Assembly: GCA_041394725.1 (NCBI GenBank) | Contig: JAWKHR010000007.1 | Coordinates: 133,025 to 197,024, forward strand | Direction of reading: 5' to 3' | DNA length: 64,000 nucleotides | Origin: JAWKHR01 sp041394725 | GTDB lineage: Bacteria; Acidobacteriota; Vicinamibacteria; Vicinamibacterales; SCN-69-37 | Shown here: in pieces, positions 14,967-24,768 of the stretch | How the letters are laid out: every line of letters starts with the position of its first letter | How positions within the stretch are numbered: the first letter of the stretch is position 1 | Notes under the pieces: model-generated | Told to the model about the DNA's origin: nothing | Databases searched by the model: none | What the model saw: the letters and a program-made list of their open reading frames with translations, nothing else | Program-made: the position numbers and the translations under genes

Positions 14967-17438
14967 TCAGCGGCCTCCGACGACGATGGCCGCGCCCGCG
15001 AGCCCCGGAGACGAGGCCCGGACGGTGGCCGTGGCCAACGGGTCCGTGAGCCGCAGGATGATCAGTCCGCGACCCTCGAAGGCCCGGTGCGTCGCGTCCC
15101 CACCACTGTCCACGTCGTTCAGGTTGCCGTTGCCCATGCCGAGCAGCCGTGCCGAGCCCTCAATCGCAATCGTCACCGGCGCGTCGGCGTCGGGCACCCG
15201 AACGCCGTTGGCGTCCACGACGCAGTATTCGACCTGCGCGGTGCGGCTGCCGTCCGGCTCTGGCGACGACGCATCCCCGCTGGCGTCCACCAGCTCGATG
15301 CGCCGCGCGGCCCCGGCCGAGCGGAGCGAGAACTCCGCGACGCGTGCGCCGCCGGTCGTCGCGACCGCCGTAAGGACACCCGGTTCGAACGGCACGTCCC
15401 AGCTCAGGACGCCGGCCTCCGCGTCGGCGCGGCGCTTCGTGCCGACCGCGCGTCCGTTCAGCGAGAGCGTGACCTCGTCGGCGTTCGTCCACGCAACGAC
15501 GCGCATGGTCGTGCCCACCGCCCAGTTCCAGTGCTCTTCCGGCCGCGCGGCGCGCGCACGGGGGGCCGCGTTCGCCGCGGGCGCCGGCATCGCCGCGAGC
15601 GCCACCATCGGCTCATTGCTCCAGAGGCTCTGCCGGAATCGGGCCATCGGCTTCATGAACCCGGCCAGGTCGAGCAGCCCCGCGCCGTTCGCGCGGTTGG
15701 GAAACGTGCGCGCCTCGCCGAGATAGTCGATGCCGGTCCACAGGAACTGTCCCGACACGTAGGCGTTGTCGCGTGCGGTCGTCCAGCTCTCGTACGAGTG
15801 CCCGGTCTCGCTGCCGAAGAGCACCCGCGCCGGGTACTTCGCGTGGTCGGCCGCGTAGCGCGACTCCTGGTAGTTGTAGCCGACGATGTCGAGCAACTCG
15901 CCGAGACCGACCGCGTCGGACATCTCCGCGCTCGCCAGCGCCATCGTCACCGGTCGCGTGGCATCGAGCCGGTGGACGGCGTCGATGAGCGGCCGCGCGA
16001 GCGTGACCAGGTTCGCGGCGGGCGGGTTGGTCGCGCGATACCGCTGGCCGAGCACCGGATCCGAGAACGGGTCGTTGGGGTAGTCCACCTCGTTGCCGAT
16101 GCTCCACATGATCACCGACGGGTGGTTCCGATCGCGCCGGACCATGTCCTCCACGTCGCGCACCGACCATTCCGCGAAGTCTTCCGCGTAGCCGAAGCGG
16201 CTGGGCACGCCAGCGTTCCAGCCCTCGACCCACTTGTTCTTCGCGGGCGTGAACTCGTCGAACGCCTCGTCCTTCACGAGGAAACCCATCCGGTCGGCGA
16301 GGTCGAGGAACTCGGGCGCGGGCGGGTTGTGGCTGGTGCGGATCGCGTTGACGCCGATGGCCTTCAGCGTCCCCAGGCGGCGCTCCCAGACGGCAATCGG
16401 CACCGCCGCGCCGACGCTGCCCGCGTCGTGGTGCAGGCACACGCCCTTCAGTTCGATCGGTTCCTCGTTCAGGAAGAACCCGTCGGCCGGATCGAACCGG
16501 ATCGTGCGGATGCCGAACGTCGTCTCAGCGTCGTCCACGACGCCGGCGGCGGCGCGGACGCGCTGCCGGACGACGTAGAGGGTGGGCGTGGTCGTGGACC
16601 ACCGTTCCGGCCTCGCGACGTCGAGGGACTGCGTGAGCGCGGCCGTCGTGTGCGCGGAGGCGGAGCCCGGGGTCGTGATGCGGGCGACGATCGTGCCTCG
16701 CAGGAGGATCTCGGATTCGAGGACGAAGGCCTTTTCGCCATCGGACGCGTTCTCGATCGCCGTGTCCACCTGAACGCGCGCCGCCCCGGCCGTGACCGTC
16801 GGCGTCGTCACCGTCGTGCCCCAGTGCGCGACGTGGAGCGGATCGGTGAAGCGCATCCGCACGTGACGGTAGATCCCCGACCCCGTGTACCAGCGCGAGT
16901 CGGCGAAGCGCGAGTGATCGACGCGAACCGCGACGACGTTGTCGGCCCCGCCGCTGCGGAGGAACGGTGTGAGCGGCACCTCGAAGCTCGAGTAGCCGTA
17001 GGGCCGCCCACCGACGAGGTGGCCGTTCACCCAGATCTCGGAGTGGTCGTAGATGCCGTCGAACTCCATCGCGCCGACGTGGCCCTCGAGGCTCGGGGGA
17101 AGCGTGAAGTGCTTCCGGTACCACCCGACGCCGCCGGGCGCGTAGCCGTTGCCGCTGCCGAACTCGGCGCTGAACGGGCCGTCGGCGCTCCAGTCGTGGG
17201 GGAGATCGACGGTCGTCCACGCCGCGTCGTCGAAGGCGGGCATGGCGGCGCTGGCGAAGTCGCCGCGGCTGAACCGCCAGCCGGCGTCGGCGTCGAGGAC
17301 GACGCGGGCGGACGGTGGCGGCTGCTGCGCGCGGACAGGGGAGTCGGCTGTGGCGATAGCGGCGAAGGCCCCGGCGATCAGGGCGAGGGCGAGGAGGGAC
17401 GACCGGCGCGGGCGCCGACGGCGGGCGGGGGGTGTCAT
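14967..17438 (-). CDS. Glycoside hydrolase family 2 (beta-galactosidase-like)
   Basis: An 823-residue exported glycosidase. After a twin-arginine-rich start and signal peptide (LLALALIAGAFAAIATA) come the jelly-roll sugar-binding domain (VDLPHDWSADGPFS, about 78-90), an immunoglobulin-like domain (about 200-310) and the TIM barrel. The acid/base glutamate is in MWSIGNEV (Glu450) and the probable nucleophile in LFGSETGHSYESW (Glu544). C-terminal beta domains follow. This layout fits periplasmic or extracellular beta-galactosidase or related exo-acting enzymes on plant or microbial polysaccharide. The exact sugar cannot be told. No polysaccharide-utilisation genes surround it. The downstream TPR/VWFA genes lie 94 bases away on the same strand. 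Confidence 0.93.
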   Translation of the reverse strand: MTPPARRRRPRRSSLLALALIAGAFAAIATADSPVRAQQPPPSARVVLDADAGWRFSRGDFASAAMPAFDDAAWTTVDLPHDWSADGPFSAEFGSGNGYAPGGVGWYRKHFTLPPSLEGHVGAMEFDGIYDHSEIWVNGHLVGGRPYGYSSFEVPLTPFLRSGGADNVVAVRVDHSRFADSRWYTGSGIYRHVRMRFTDPLHVAHWGTTVTTPTVTAGAARVQVDTAIENASDGEKAFVLESEILLRGTIVARITTPGSASAHTTAALTQSLDVARPERWSTTTPTLYVVRQRVRAAAGVVDDAETTFGIRTIRFDPADGFFLNEEPIELKGVCLHHDAGSVGAAVPIAVWERRLGTLKAIGVNAIRTSHNPPAPEFLDLADRMGFLVKDEAFDEFTPAKNKWVEGWNAGVPSRFGYAEDFAEWSVRDVEDMVRRDRNHPSVIMWSIGNEVDYPNDPFSDPVLGQRYRATNPPAANLVTLARPLIDAVHRLDATRPVTMALASAEMSDAVGLGELLDIVGYNYQESRYAADHAKYPARVLFGSETGHSYESWTTARDNAYVSGQFLWTGIDYLGEARTFPNRANGAGLLDLAGFMKPMARFRQSLWSNEPMVALAAMPAPAANAAPRARAARPEEHWNWAVGTTMRVVAWTNADEVTLSLNGRAVGTKRRADAEAGVLSWDVPFEPGVLTAVATTGGARVAEFSLRSAGAARRIELVDASGDASSPEPDGSRTAQVEYCVVDANGVRVPDADAPVTIAIEGSARLLGMGNGNLNDVDSGGDATHRAFEGRGLIILRLTDPLATATVRASSPGLAGAAIVVGGR

Positions 17439-17475
17439 GAGGGGTTCAGTCTACGCGCAGTAGTCTGGAACGAAC

Positions 17476-17838
17476 ATGACGCCCTCAGCCCGCATGCCGA
17501 CCTACGCCTCCCTCGAGGTCGCCGGCCCCTGGCGCGACATCCCGAACTGTCCCGGCCGGCGCGTCTGGCGCGGCCCGCGCGATACGACGGTGCGCGAGCT
17601 CGTCGGCGATGCGGTCACCATTCACGTCTTCGAGCACACCACCGCAGCCGATCCCGTGCACGTCGTCGTCTTCGACGGCGGAGGGCTCATTTCCTATCGC
17701 CAGGCGGACGGGCGGTTCGCGCACACGCTGAACACGCCGGAAGGGCTGGCGCGGAAGCTGCGCGAGCTGGGGATAGACGTGGACGGGCTGATCGAGCTGG
17801 GGATAGACGCGGCGGCGCTCACTCCGCGCGCAACGTGA
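17476..17838 (+). CDS. Hypothetical protein, 120 residues
   Basis: A small soluble protein that I do not recognise. It has a beta-rich centre (DAVTIHVFEHTTAADPVHVVVFDGG) and a helical end with an internal repeat, RELGIDVDGLIELGIDAAAL. The repeat comes from two copies of the 16-base string GAGCTGGGGATAGACG. It diverges from the glycoside hydrolase gene across 37 bases and its end overlaps the convergent permease stop by 20 bases. The first ATG (17476) has no clear ribosome site, so the second methionine seven codons in may be the start. Codon use matches the neighbours, which supports a real gene. Confidence 0.6.
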   Translation: MTPSARMPTYASLEVAGPWRDIPNCPGRRVWRGPRDTTVRELVGDAVTIHVFEHTTAADPVHVVVFDGGGLISYRQADGRFAHTLNTPEGLARKLRELGIDVDGLIELGIDAAALTPRAT

Positions 17839-20425
17839 CGATCGGATCCAGCCTCACCACACGGCGCGCGGGAACGTAGCTCGCCACGGCGGTGACCAGC
17901 AGCATCAAGCCCGCGCAAGCCAGGAACGTCCCGGCGTCCAGCGCCGTCACGCCGTAGAGCCACGTGGCGAGGAGCCGCGTGCCGAGCACGGCGCCCGCGA
18001 CGCCGATCGTCACGCCGGCGACGGCAAGCACGAGACCCCCACGCAGCACCTGCCACGTCAGGAGGCCGGCCGTGGCCCCGAGCGCCATGCGGACGCCGAT
18101 CTCCCGCGTGCGCTCCGTGACCCACCACCCGACGACCGCGGCCAGGCCCAGCGTGGCGAGGACGACGGCCAGGACCCCCAGCAGCCCGAACATCCACGCC
18201 CCGAACCGCGACTTCGCGACCGATCGATCGACGATGGCCTGCAGGGAGTCGATGCTGTCCACGACCTGCCCGGGCCTGGCGGCGGCGACGGCCGTGCGAA
18301 TGGCGGACTCGGGCAGGGGCGCCGACGGGTCCATGCGCACCACGAAATGGAAGAGCCGCGCCGAGGGCTGTTGCTCGAACGGGATGTAGATCTGCGGGTC
18401 GGTGCGAATCCGGGGACCGAAGTCCCGGATGTGCGCGGCGACGCCGACCACGAGGTGGGCCGTGCGGCCGCCGCGCGCCTCGACCTCGACGATCCGGCCG
18501 ACCGCCGGCCCGTCCGGCCACAGGCGTCGCGCCGCTTCCTCATCGACGATGGCCACCGCGGGCGCGCCGGGGACGTCTCCGGGCCCGAAGGGACGGCCCG
18601 CCTCGAGCCGGATCCCGAGGGCGTCGAAGAAATTCGGCGTGACGGCGGTGGACCACGCCGCGACCGTCACCGAGCCGGCGGTGAGGTCGCGGGTGGACGT
18701 CAGCCCCGTCATCGGCACGAACGTCGCCATGGCCACGTCGCGCACGCCGGGCAGGCGTTCGAGATCCGCGGAGACCGCCGCAGCGAACGGACGGATGTCG
18801 GCGGCCTCGTCGGGCGAGCCCGGCAGGGTGACCCGAGCGACCACGCGGCCGGTGGCCTCGAAGCCGGGCTGCGACGGGCGCAGGACGAGGAACGTGCGGA
18901 CCATCAGCCCCGCGCCGATCAGGAGCGTGAGCGACGCGGCGATCTGGAGGACGACGAGCGCCGGGCGGGTCCGCCGTGCGCCGCGAACGGCGCCGCGGCC
19001 GCCCGCCTTGAGATCGCGGCCGAGATCCGGTCGTGTCGCCTGGACGGCGGGGAGAAGGCCGACGCTGACGACCGCGACCAGCGCGACGGCCAGCGTCACG
19101 GCGAGCGTGCGGACATCGAGGGCAATGAGGTCGCGCCGAGGCATGGCCGGTGGCATCAGGGCCACGAGGGCCGTCAGCGTCATCCGCGCGGCCAGGATGC
19201 CGCCGACGGCGCCGAGTCCCCACAGCACGATCATCTCGGCCAGCACCTGCCGGACCAGGCGGCCGCGGCTCGCGCCCATCGCCACCCGCACCGCCAGCTC
19301 CGATCGCCGGCTCGCCAGCCGTTCGAGGTGCAGGCTGGCGACGTTCGCGCACGCGATGAGCAGCAGGCATCCCACGGCGCCGACCAGGGCCGCGAAGGGG
19401 CCGCGCAGATCGCCCAGGTTCTGGTCGGTGAGCTGGAGCAGCTCGACACGAGCGCCGGTCTCGCCGGAGTACGCCGGCAGCGCGGCAAGACGGCCCGTCG
19501 CGTTGACCTGCGCCGCCGCGTCCGCGAGCGACACCCCGTCGGCCAGGCGCACGAAGACGACGGGGCCGCGCGCGGAACAGCCCAGGAACGTCCCACCGTC
19601 GAGCGCGGGGCCGAAGGGGACCCAGCCGTCGATCAGGTTGCCTTCGGTCGCTCCCCGGAAGGCGGCCGGCATGACGCCGATGATGGTCGCCGGCACGCCA
19701 TCGAGGAGCATGGTGCGCCCCGGCACGTCCGGGTCCGCGTGGAAGCGCTGCGTCCAGGCGCGATGCGACAGCACGACGACCGGTGCGGCGCCGGGGCGGT
19801 CTTCGTCCGGCGTGTAGGTGCGGCCGAGGAGCGGGGGCGTGCCCAGCACGCGAAAGATGCCGGCGGTCGAGCAGTGGATCGACAGGCGGGCCGGTCCGTC
19901 CGGCGCGGCCCAGGTGACGCTGCCGACCGTCTCGGCCGCGACCGCCTCGAACGCGGGCGACGCCTCGAGAATCGGCAGGTGACCCACGGGGATCGCGGCA
20001 CTCCTGGGATCGCGCGGCGTGGACTCGAGTACGGAAGCGACGCGGCCGGCGTCCGCGAACGGCATCCGCAGCACCACCGCATTGACGACGCCGAAGACGA
20101 CGGCGTTGGCGCCGGTGCCGACGGCCAGCATGATCACCGCCGCGGCGGTCGAGCCCGGCGACCGTGCCAGTATCCGGGCCGCCACCCGCACGTCGCGTCC
20201 GAGGTCGTCGATCCAGGCGACGGCGGCCGTGGCCAGCAGGCGCGGCACCGTGCGCCACCACAGGCGCGCCAGCCCCCTGACGCCGCGCGCGCGGGCGTCG
20301 GCGCGCTGGTCGCGGAAATCCGCGGCCATGTCGTCGCCGAAGTCGCCACGGAACTCGGCGGGAAACAGGCGCAGCAGCGCGCGATAGATCCGGTCGCCGA
20401 TCGCGCGCCGGCGACGGGGCGTCAC
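17819..20425 (-). CDS. ADOP-type ABC transporter permease
   Basis: An intact 868-residue duplicated orphan permease. The N-terminal prefix shows the family motif LLRLFPAEFRGDFGDDM (about 17-33), then the first transmembrane helix (AAAVIMLAVGTGANAVVFGV), a MacB-like periplasmic core, FtsX helices near 340-480, a second core, and the final helices ending RRVVRLDPIVTLRAE. There is no ATPase gene beside it. Its start overlaps the padR stop by four bases, so both are translated from one message and PadR presumably represses the pair. Substrate and direction of transport are unknown. It is one of only two of the five such permeases in the window without a frameshift. Confidence 0.92.
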   Translation of the reverse strand: MTPRRRRAIGDRIYRALLRLFPAEFRGDFGDDMAADFRDQRADARARGVRGLARLWWRTVPRLLATAAVAWIDDLGRDVRVAARILARSPGSTAAAVIMLAVGTGANAVVFGVVNAVVLRMPFADAGRVASVLESTPRDPRSAAIPVGHLPILEASPAFEAVAAETVGSVTWAAPDGPARLSIHCSTAGIFRVLGTPPLLGRTYTPDEDRPGAAPVVVLSHRAWTQRFHADPDVPGRTMLLDGVPATIIGVMPAAFRGATEGNLIDGWVPFGPALDGGTFLGCSARGPVVFVRLADGVSLADAAAQVNATGRLAALPAYSGETGARVELLQLTDQNLGDLRGPFAALVGAVGCLLLIACANVASLHLERLASRRSELAVRVAMGASRGRLVRQVLAEMIVLWGLGAVGGILAARMTLTALVALMPPAMPRRDLIALDVRTLAVTLAVALVAVVSVGLLPAVQATRPDLGRDLKAGGRGAVRGARRTRPALVVLQIAASLTLLIGAGLMVRTFLVLRPSQPGFEATGRVVARVTLPGSPDEAADIRPFAAAVSADLERLPGVRDVAMATFVPMTGLTSTRDLTAGSVTVAAWSTAVTPNFFDALGIRLEAGRPFGPGDVPGAPAVAIVDEEAARRLWPDGPAVGRIVEVEARGGRTAHLVVGVAAHIRDFGPRIRTDPQIYIPFEQQPSARLFHFVVRMDPSAPLPESAIRTAVAAARPGQVVDSIDSLQAIVDRSVAKSRFGAWMFGLLGVLAVVLATLGLAAVVGWWVTERTREIGVRMALGATAGLLTWQVLRGGLVLAVAGVTIGVAGAVLGTRLLATWLYGVTALDAGTFLACAGLMLLVTAVASYVPARRVVRLDPIVTLRAE

Positions 20426-20793
20426 GCGTCCCCGGTCCGGCGGAGCAGCCGCCGGGCGCGTGCCGTCTGCACGATGCGCTCGTGGCGCTCGGCCTCGGCG
20501 CTCGCGACGCGGCGGCCGAAGTCGGTGAGCGAGTAGTAGTGCCGCCGCTCGTCATCGCTGGCGGACGCGGGCCGGCGCTTCGCGGTGACGATCAGGCCGT
20601 CGGCCAGCAGCCGCTTGACGAGGCCGTAGAGCGTCCCGGTGCTGAGCTCGACCTCGCCGCCGGTCCGCTCGGCCACTTCCTTGATTATGGCGTAGCCGTG
20701 GCGGTCGCCGCCGGCGAGCGACAGCAGCACGTGGAACATCGCCGGCGTCAGCGGCAGCAGAGCGGTGGGGTCGCGCGGGGGGCGAGGCGGCAT
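20422..20793 (-). CDS. PadR family transcriptional regulator
   Basis: A 123-residue PadR protein of the class with GTLYGLVKRLLADGL as recognition segment, preceded by HGYAIIKEVAERTGGEVELS and followed by RRHYYSLTDFGRRV. Alanine- and arginine-rich ends flank the core. It is coupled by a 4-base overlap to the downstream permease. A near-perfect promoter and an 11-base inverted repeat lie just ahead of its ATG, giving one of the clearest predicted autoregulatory sites of the window. The same gap also serves the start of a divergent, damaged permease, so this repressor may once have governed both. Confidence 0.93.
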   Translation of the reverse strand: MPPRPPRDPTALLPLTPAMFHVLLSLAGGDRHGYAIIKEVAERTGGEVELSTGTLYGLVKRLLADGLIVTAKRRPASASDDERRHYYSLTDFGRRVASAEAERHERIVQTARARRLLRRTGDA

Positions 20794-20800
20794 CGGGGCA

Positions 20801-20844
20801 ACTCAGTCGTGCGACGATACGTCGTGACACGACTGAGTGTCAAG
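20801..20844 (-). promoter_or_regulatory. padR promoter overlapped by inverted-repeat operator
   Basis: On the minus strand a perfect -35 box TTGACA (20839-20844) precedes a GTATCG/TATCGT -10 region (20814-20820) at about 18-19 bases. The inverted repeat ACTCAGTCGTG (20801-20811) / CACGACTGAGT (20828-20838) covers the whole core promoter. An additional palindrome GTCGTG-A-CACGAC (20821-20833) sits inside it, giving three related half-sites. The layout fits repression by steric occlusion. Confidence 0.7.
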
Positions 20845-20957
20845 CGGCGTCGGTCCGGAACCGCCGTCGCGATCGGGCCGTCGTATGATGCGGCTCGCAC
20901 TGGCGTGATGGTGTCCGCAGGCGGTCGGCGACGGATGCCGCTGCGGTGGGAGGTGTC

Positions 20958-23392
20958 ATGGGGATCGGCGTGCTGCGCCGGTGGCGGCGCCACCCGCGGC
21001 TGGCGGTGCATCACCTCGCGACCATCGCCCTCGGCATGGCGGCGGTGACGGCCATCGTCAGCCTCATGCTGGCGATGGCGTTCCAGCCGCTGCCGTTTCG
21101 CGAGGCGGCGCGGCTCGTGCAGGTGTGGGACCGCGTGCAGTCGGGCGCGCCGGTCGAGGCGCTGTCGGGCGCCGAGCTGATCGAGTTCGAGGAACGTACG
21201 GACACGGTCTTCGAGTCCTTTGGCGGATTCCTCCTGCAGCCCTTCGTCCTGCTCGAGGACGGGGGAGGCGCGACCACCGTGCAGATCGCGCGCCTGGAGG
21301 AAGGCGCGTTCCGGGCCCTCGACCTGACGCCCGTGCTCGGGCCGGCCGTGAGCGACGCCGCTTCGGTTCCAGGCGGCCTCGGATCCGTCTGGATCAGCCG
21401 CAACCTGTGGCAGTCGCGCTTCGGCGGCAACCCGTCGGTCGTCGGCCGGACGATTCGGCTCGCGCAGGACGCGGCCGGCACGTTCGAGACCCGGTCCGAG
21501 GTCGCCGGCGTGCTGCCCGCCGACATCCGGATCCCGCATCCGGGCGGCGACGCGCCGATCGACGTCTGGGCGATCCTGCCCGCCGACCTGAAGAGTCGCG
21601 CGTCGAAGGCGCGGCTGTTCTTCGCCCTCGGCCGGCTGCTGCCGGCGCGCACCGTCGCGGACGCGCAGGCCGCCCTGACCGTCATCGCCGACGGCCGGCC
21701 CGGCGTCCTCGAGCGGCGGAACCGGCCCGTCGTGCGGAGCCTCGAGGACGTCGCGTACGGCCCGGCCCGGCGCACGATCGGCGTGCTGATGGCCGGCGTC
21801 GGACTGGTGCTTTTGCTGGCTCTCGCCAACCTCGCCAGCCTGACCGTCGCCGAGGGCCAGAGGCGGCGCGTGGAACTGGCCGTCCGGATCTCGCTCGGCG
21901 CGAGCCGCGCGCGGCTCTGGCGCGACCTCGCGGCGGAACACGTCGCACTGACGCTCTGCGCGCTCGGACTCGGCCTGCCGCTGGCCTGGGTCGCCCTGCG
22001 CGGCCTGACCCGCCTGGCGACGATCGCCGACATCGGTCCCGCGCTGCCACAGCCGCCGGACCTCGAGCCCTGGATTCTGTGCCGTGTCCGCGTGCGCGCT
22101 GGCCGCCGCCCTCGTGTGGGCGACGCTCATCGTCCGGACCCTCGAGTCCAGCAACGGCTCGGGCGTGCTGCGGTCGAGTTCACTGGCCGGCACCGCTCGC
22201 ACGGGCACCGCGGATCGACGACGCGCCGGCATGCTGAGACTCGGCGTGCTGTCGGTGCAGGCCTGTCGGCGTCGCGCTGATGGTGCTGGCCCTGTCGATG
22301 GCCCGGATCTACGGCCAGTTGACCGCGGCCGATCTCGGCCCGGCGCCTGACCGCACGTCGTTCTTCTCGGTGCGGGCAGCGGCGAGGACCACCGGGCCGC
22401 CCACCGCTGCGGGTGCCTCGGCGTTCACGGCCGAGGTGCGATCGGTGCTGCAGCGCCTGCCCGACGTGCGCGCGATGGCGGTCGCCGAGTCGATTCCCCG
22501 CTGCGCACGGCCGCGCCCTTCTGGAGCCGGACGATCCCGTGGACGCGCCGCGCCAGACCGCATGCCGTCGCGGGTCTCGGACGACTACTTCAGTACGCTC
22601 GGCATTCCGATCGTCTTCGGCCGCGGCTTCGACGCGTCGGACCGGTACGGCGGCCGCGACGTCGCGGTCATCGACCTCGAGATGGCGCGCCGGAACTGGG
22701 ACACGCCTGAGGACGCGGTGAACGCGCGCATCTTCGTCGGCGGATCGCGGCGGCCATCCGACGTCATCGGCGTCGCCGGCTCGTTCGGCGGCTACTGGGC
22801 GCAGGCGCCGGTGCCGGCGATATGCCTCGCTGCGGCAGGACCCCAGCTCGTCGAACGTCGTCATCCTGCGGACGGCCGAGCCGGCGCGCGACGTCGCCGA
22901 GCGCGCGCGGCAGGCGCTGGCCCCGCGGCCAGGCGGCATCGAGGTGTCGGCCGCAACGACGCTCCTCGACGGCTGGCAGGCGACGGCCACGCGGCCGCGC
23001 GGCGCGGATAGTCCGCGATGCTGCTGCTGGCGGCTTCGTCGGCATCGCGCTGGGCGCGCAGGGCGTCGCGCTCGCGGCCTCGATCGTGACGGCGCGCCGG
23101 CAGGAGCTGGCCATTCGTTCGGCGGCTCGGCGCGGCCGGGCGGACGCTCGTGTGGCTCGTGCTGCGGCGGCTGGTCGTCGCCGTCGCCGCGGGCGAGTCG
23201 GCCGGCGTGCTGGCCATCGTAGCGTTGCCGCGCCTGGCGCCGCCGTGGATCAGCGCGGCGGCGCTCGGCGATCCGGTGGCGCCGATCCTGACGGCGATCG
23301 TCGTGCTCCTGGCGACGGCTGTGCTCGGCGGCCTCGTGCCGGCGCGTTCGGCCCTGCGCGCGGCACCGGGGGCATGGCTGCGGGGCACCTGA
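20958..23392 (+). pseudogene. ADOP-type ABC permease with multiple frameshifts
   Basis: A fourth permease of the same type, lacking the long N-terminal prefix. It starts at the ATG at 20958 behind GGGAGG and reads cleanly for about 370 residues (first helix, MacB core, FtsX helices around VLLLALANLASLTV). After about 22075 the homology jumps between frames near 22075, 22265, 22820, 22990, 23030 and 23120. It ends in a normal final FtsX block (ILTAIVVLLATAVLGGLVPARS) and stop at 23390. The number of breaks would make a non-functional protein if real. The conserved residues between breaks suggest either very recent decay or uncorrected sequence indels. It is divergent from the padR at 20793 and shares its control region. 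Confidence 0.82.
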
Positions 23393-23449
23393 GCCGGGCG
23401 CCCGGCTTCGAAAGCATGGGGCCTGTTGGTGCTCGAGCCAGCGGCACCG

Positions 23450-23623
23450 GCCGGACGCCGCGCCGACGGCCGCGGTGAACGCGAGCCAGGCCGGCGCCCA
23501 GGCCATGAACGTGCCGGCGGCCGCCGAAAGCAGTCCCAGGCCGGCGACGGCGGCCCGCCGACGGCGACGGGCGCGGGCGAGGGCCGCGGCGAAGTCGCCG
23601 GGTGAGAGCTCGATGGCGATCAT
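23450..23623 (-). CDS. Possible small membrane protein downstream of kdpD
   Basis: An ATG at 23623 overlaps the kdpD stop as ATGA and opens a frame beginning MIAIELSPGDF. A strongly basic stretch and one or two hydrophobic segments (VAGLGLLSAAAGTFMAWAPAWLAFTAAV) follow. The peptide looks like a real small membrane protein for about 57 residues. After that, composition becomes that of antisense to the damaged permease and no stop appears in any frame nearby, so the gene end is undefined, perhaps because of an indel. I do not recognise a family. The coordinates mark only the plausible part. Confidence 0.35.
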
Positions 23624-24768
23624 GCGTCCTCCAGCGGCACGACCTGGACCGCGGCATCGGGCACCGCGCCGAGGAACGTGTCGAGGGTCGATCCGCGCCA
23701 GAGCAGTTCCCAGCGCGATCGGGCCGTCTGCCCGAAAATCACGTGCGTGACGCCCTCGCGGCGCGCGAAGGCGATGAGGCCCTCCGACGGCCGGCCGGCC
23801 CGGACGCGCACGACGGTCGCGCCGAGCGACTCGGCCAGCCGGATGTTCTGCTGCAGCGTCTCCGCGTCCCCGGCCCGAATGCGGTCCGGGGTCTCGCGGG
23901 GCGTCTCGACGTAGACCGCGTACCACTTCGAGCCGAGCCGGCCGGCGATCCGCGCGCCCGTCCGGATGACGCGCGGCGCCAGCGCGCTCGCGCTCATGCA
24001 GACCATGACGCGCTCGGGAATCAGCGCCGGTTCGAGGCCCTCGCGCGTCCGGTAGCTCGCCGCCTTCTCGCCCACTTCGTCGGCCACCGCCCGCAGCGCG
24101 AGTTCCCGCAGCGTCGAGAGATGGCCCTTCCGGAAGAAGCTGCGGAGCGCCTGCTCGACCTTCTCCGGGGCGTACACCTTGCCTTCGCGCAGCCGGTGGC
24201 GCAGCTCGTCAACCGTCACGTCCACGTTGATGACCTCGTCCGCGCGGTCGAAGAACGTGTCGGGCACGGTCTCGCGGACGCGGACGCCGGTGGCCTTCGC
24301 GACCGCGTCGTTGAGCGTCTCGAGGTGCTGGATGTTGACCGCCGTCATCACGTGGATGCCCGCGTCGAGCAGATCCGCGACGTCCTCGTACCGCTTCCCG
24401 TGCGGGCTGCCCGGCACGTTGGTGTGCGCCAGCTCGTCGACGACGCAGACCTGCGGCCGCCGCCGGAGGATGGCCTCGACGTCCATGTCCTCCATCGTCA
24501 CGCCCCGGTAGGCGACCGCGCGGCGCGGCACGATCTCGAGGTCGCCGATCTGCGCCTCGGTCTCGCGGCGGCCGTAGGTTTCGACGAGGCCGATCACGAC
24601 GTCGAGGCCGCGGGCCTTCAGGCCGTGCGCGTCCTGCAGCATCGTGTAGGTCTTGCCGACCCCGGGCGCGGCGCCGATGTAGACGCGGAGGCGCGCGCGG
24701 CCGCGCTCCTGCAGGCGGGCCAGCAGGGCCTCGGCGGTCGGGCGCGCGCCGGGCGCCATGGCCGTCAC
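23620..24768 (-). CDS. kdpD: Truncated KdpD: sensor and Usp domains without kinase
   Basis: A 382-residue protein equal to the cytoplasmic N-terminal part of KdpD. The KdpD sensor domain spans about residues 20-230 with a Walker A-like GAAPGVGKTY (about 32-41) and CVVDELAHTNVPGS. A universal-stress-protein-like domain (about 250-380) contains VMVCMSASALAPRVIRTGA. The four membrane helices and histidine kinase region of full KdpD are absent. A separate kinase with the missing half lies 5 kb upstream. Truncated KdpD proteins are known from Anabaena and Deinococcus. It is coupled to kdpB by an ATGA overlap and is the distal gene of the kdpFACB cluster. It probably modulates the kinase or the transporter. 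Confidence 0.93.
   Translation of the reverse strand: MTAMAPGARPTAEALLARLQERGRARLRVYIGAAPGVGKTYTMLQDAHGLKARGLDVVIGLVETYGRRETEAQIGDLEIVPRRAVAYRGVTMEDMDVEAILRRRPQVCVVDELAHTNVPGSPHGKRYEDVADLLDAGIHVMTAVNIQHLETLNDAVAKATGVRVRETVPDTFFDRADEVINVDVTVDELRHRLREGKVYAPEKVEQALRSFFRKGHLSTLRELALRAVADEVGEKAASYRTREGLEPALIPERVMVCMSASALAPRVIRTGARIAGRLGSKWYAVYVETPRETPDRIRAGDAETLQQNIRLAESLGATVVRVRAGRPSEGLIAFARREGVTHVIFGQTARSRWELLWRGSTLDTFLGAVPDAAVQVVPLEDA

Noticed and set aside
14649..17879. Very long plus-strand open frame (1076 codons) opposite the glycoside hydrolase
   Set aside because: Antisense of a clear GH2 gene; composition is Arg/Val/Gly-rich without domains.
18347..20536. 729-codon plus-strand frame opposite the third permease
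   Set aside because: Antisense shadow of a conserved permease; no recognisable domain.
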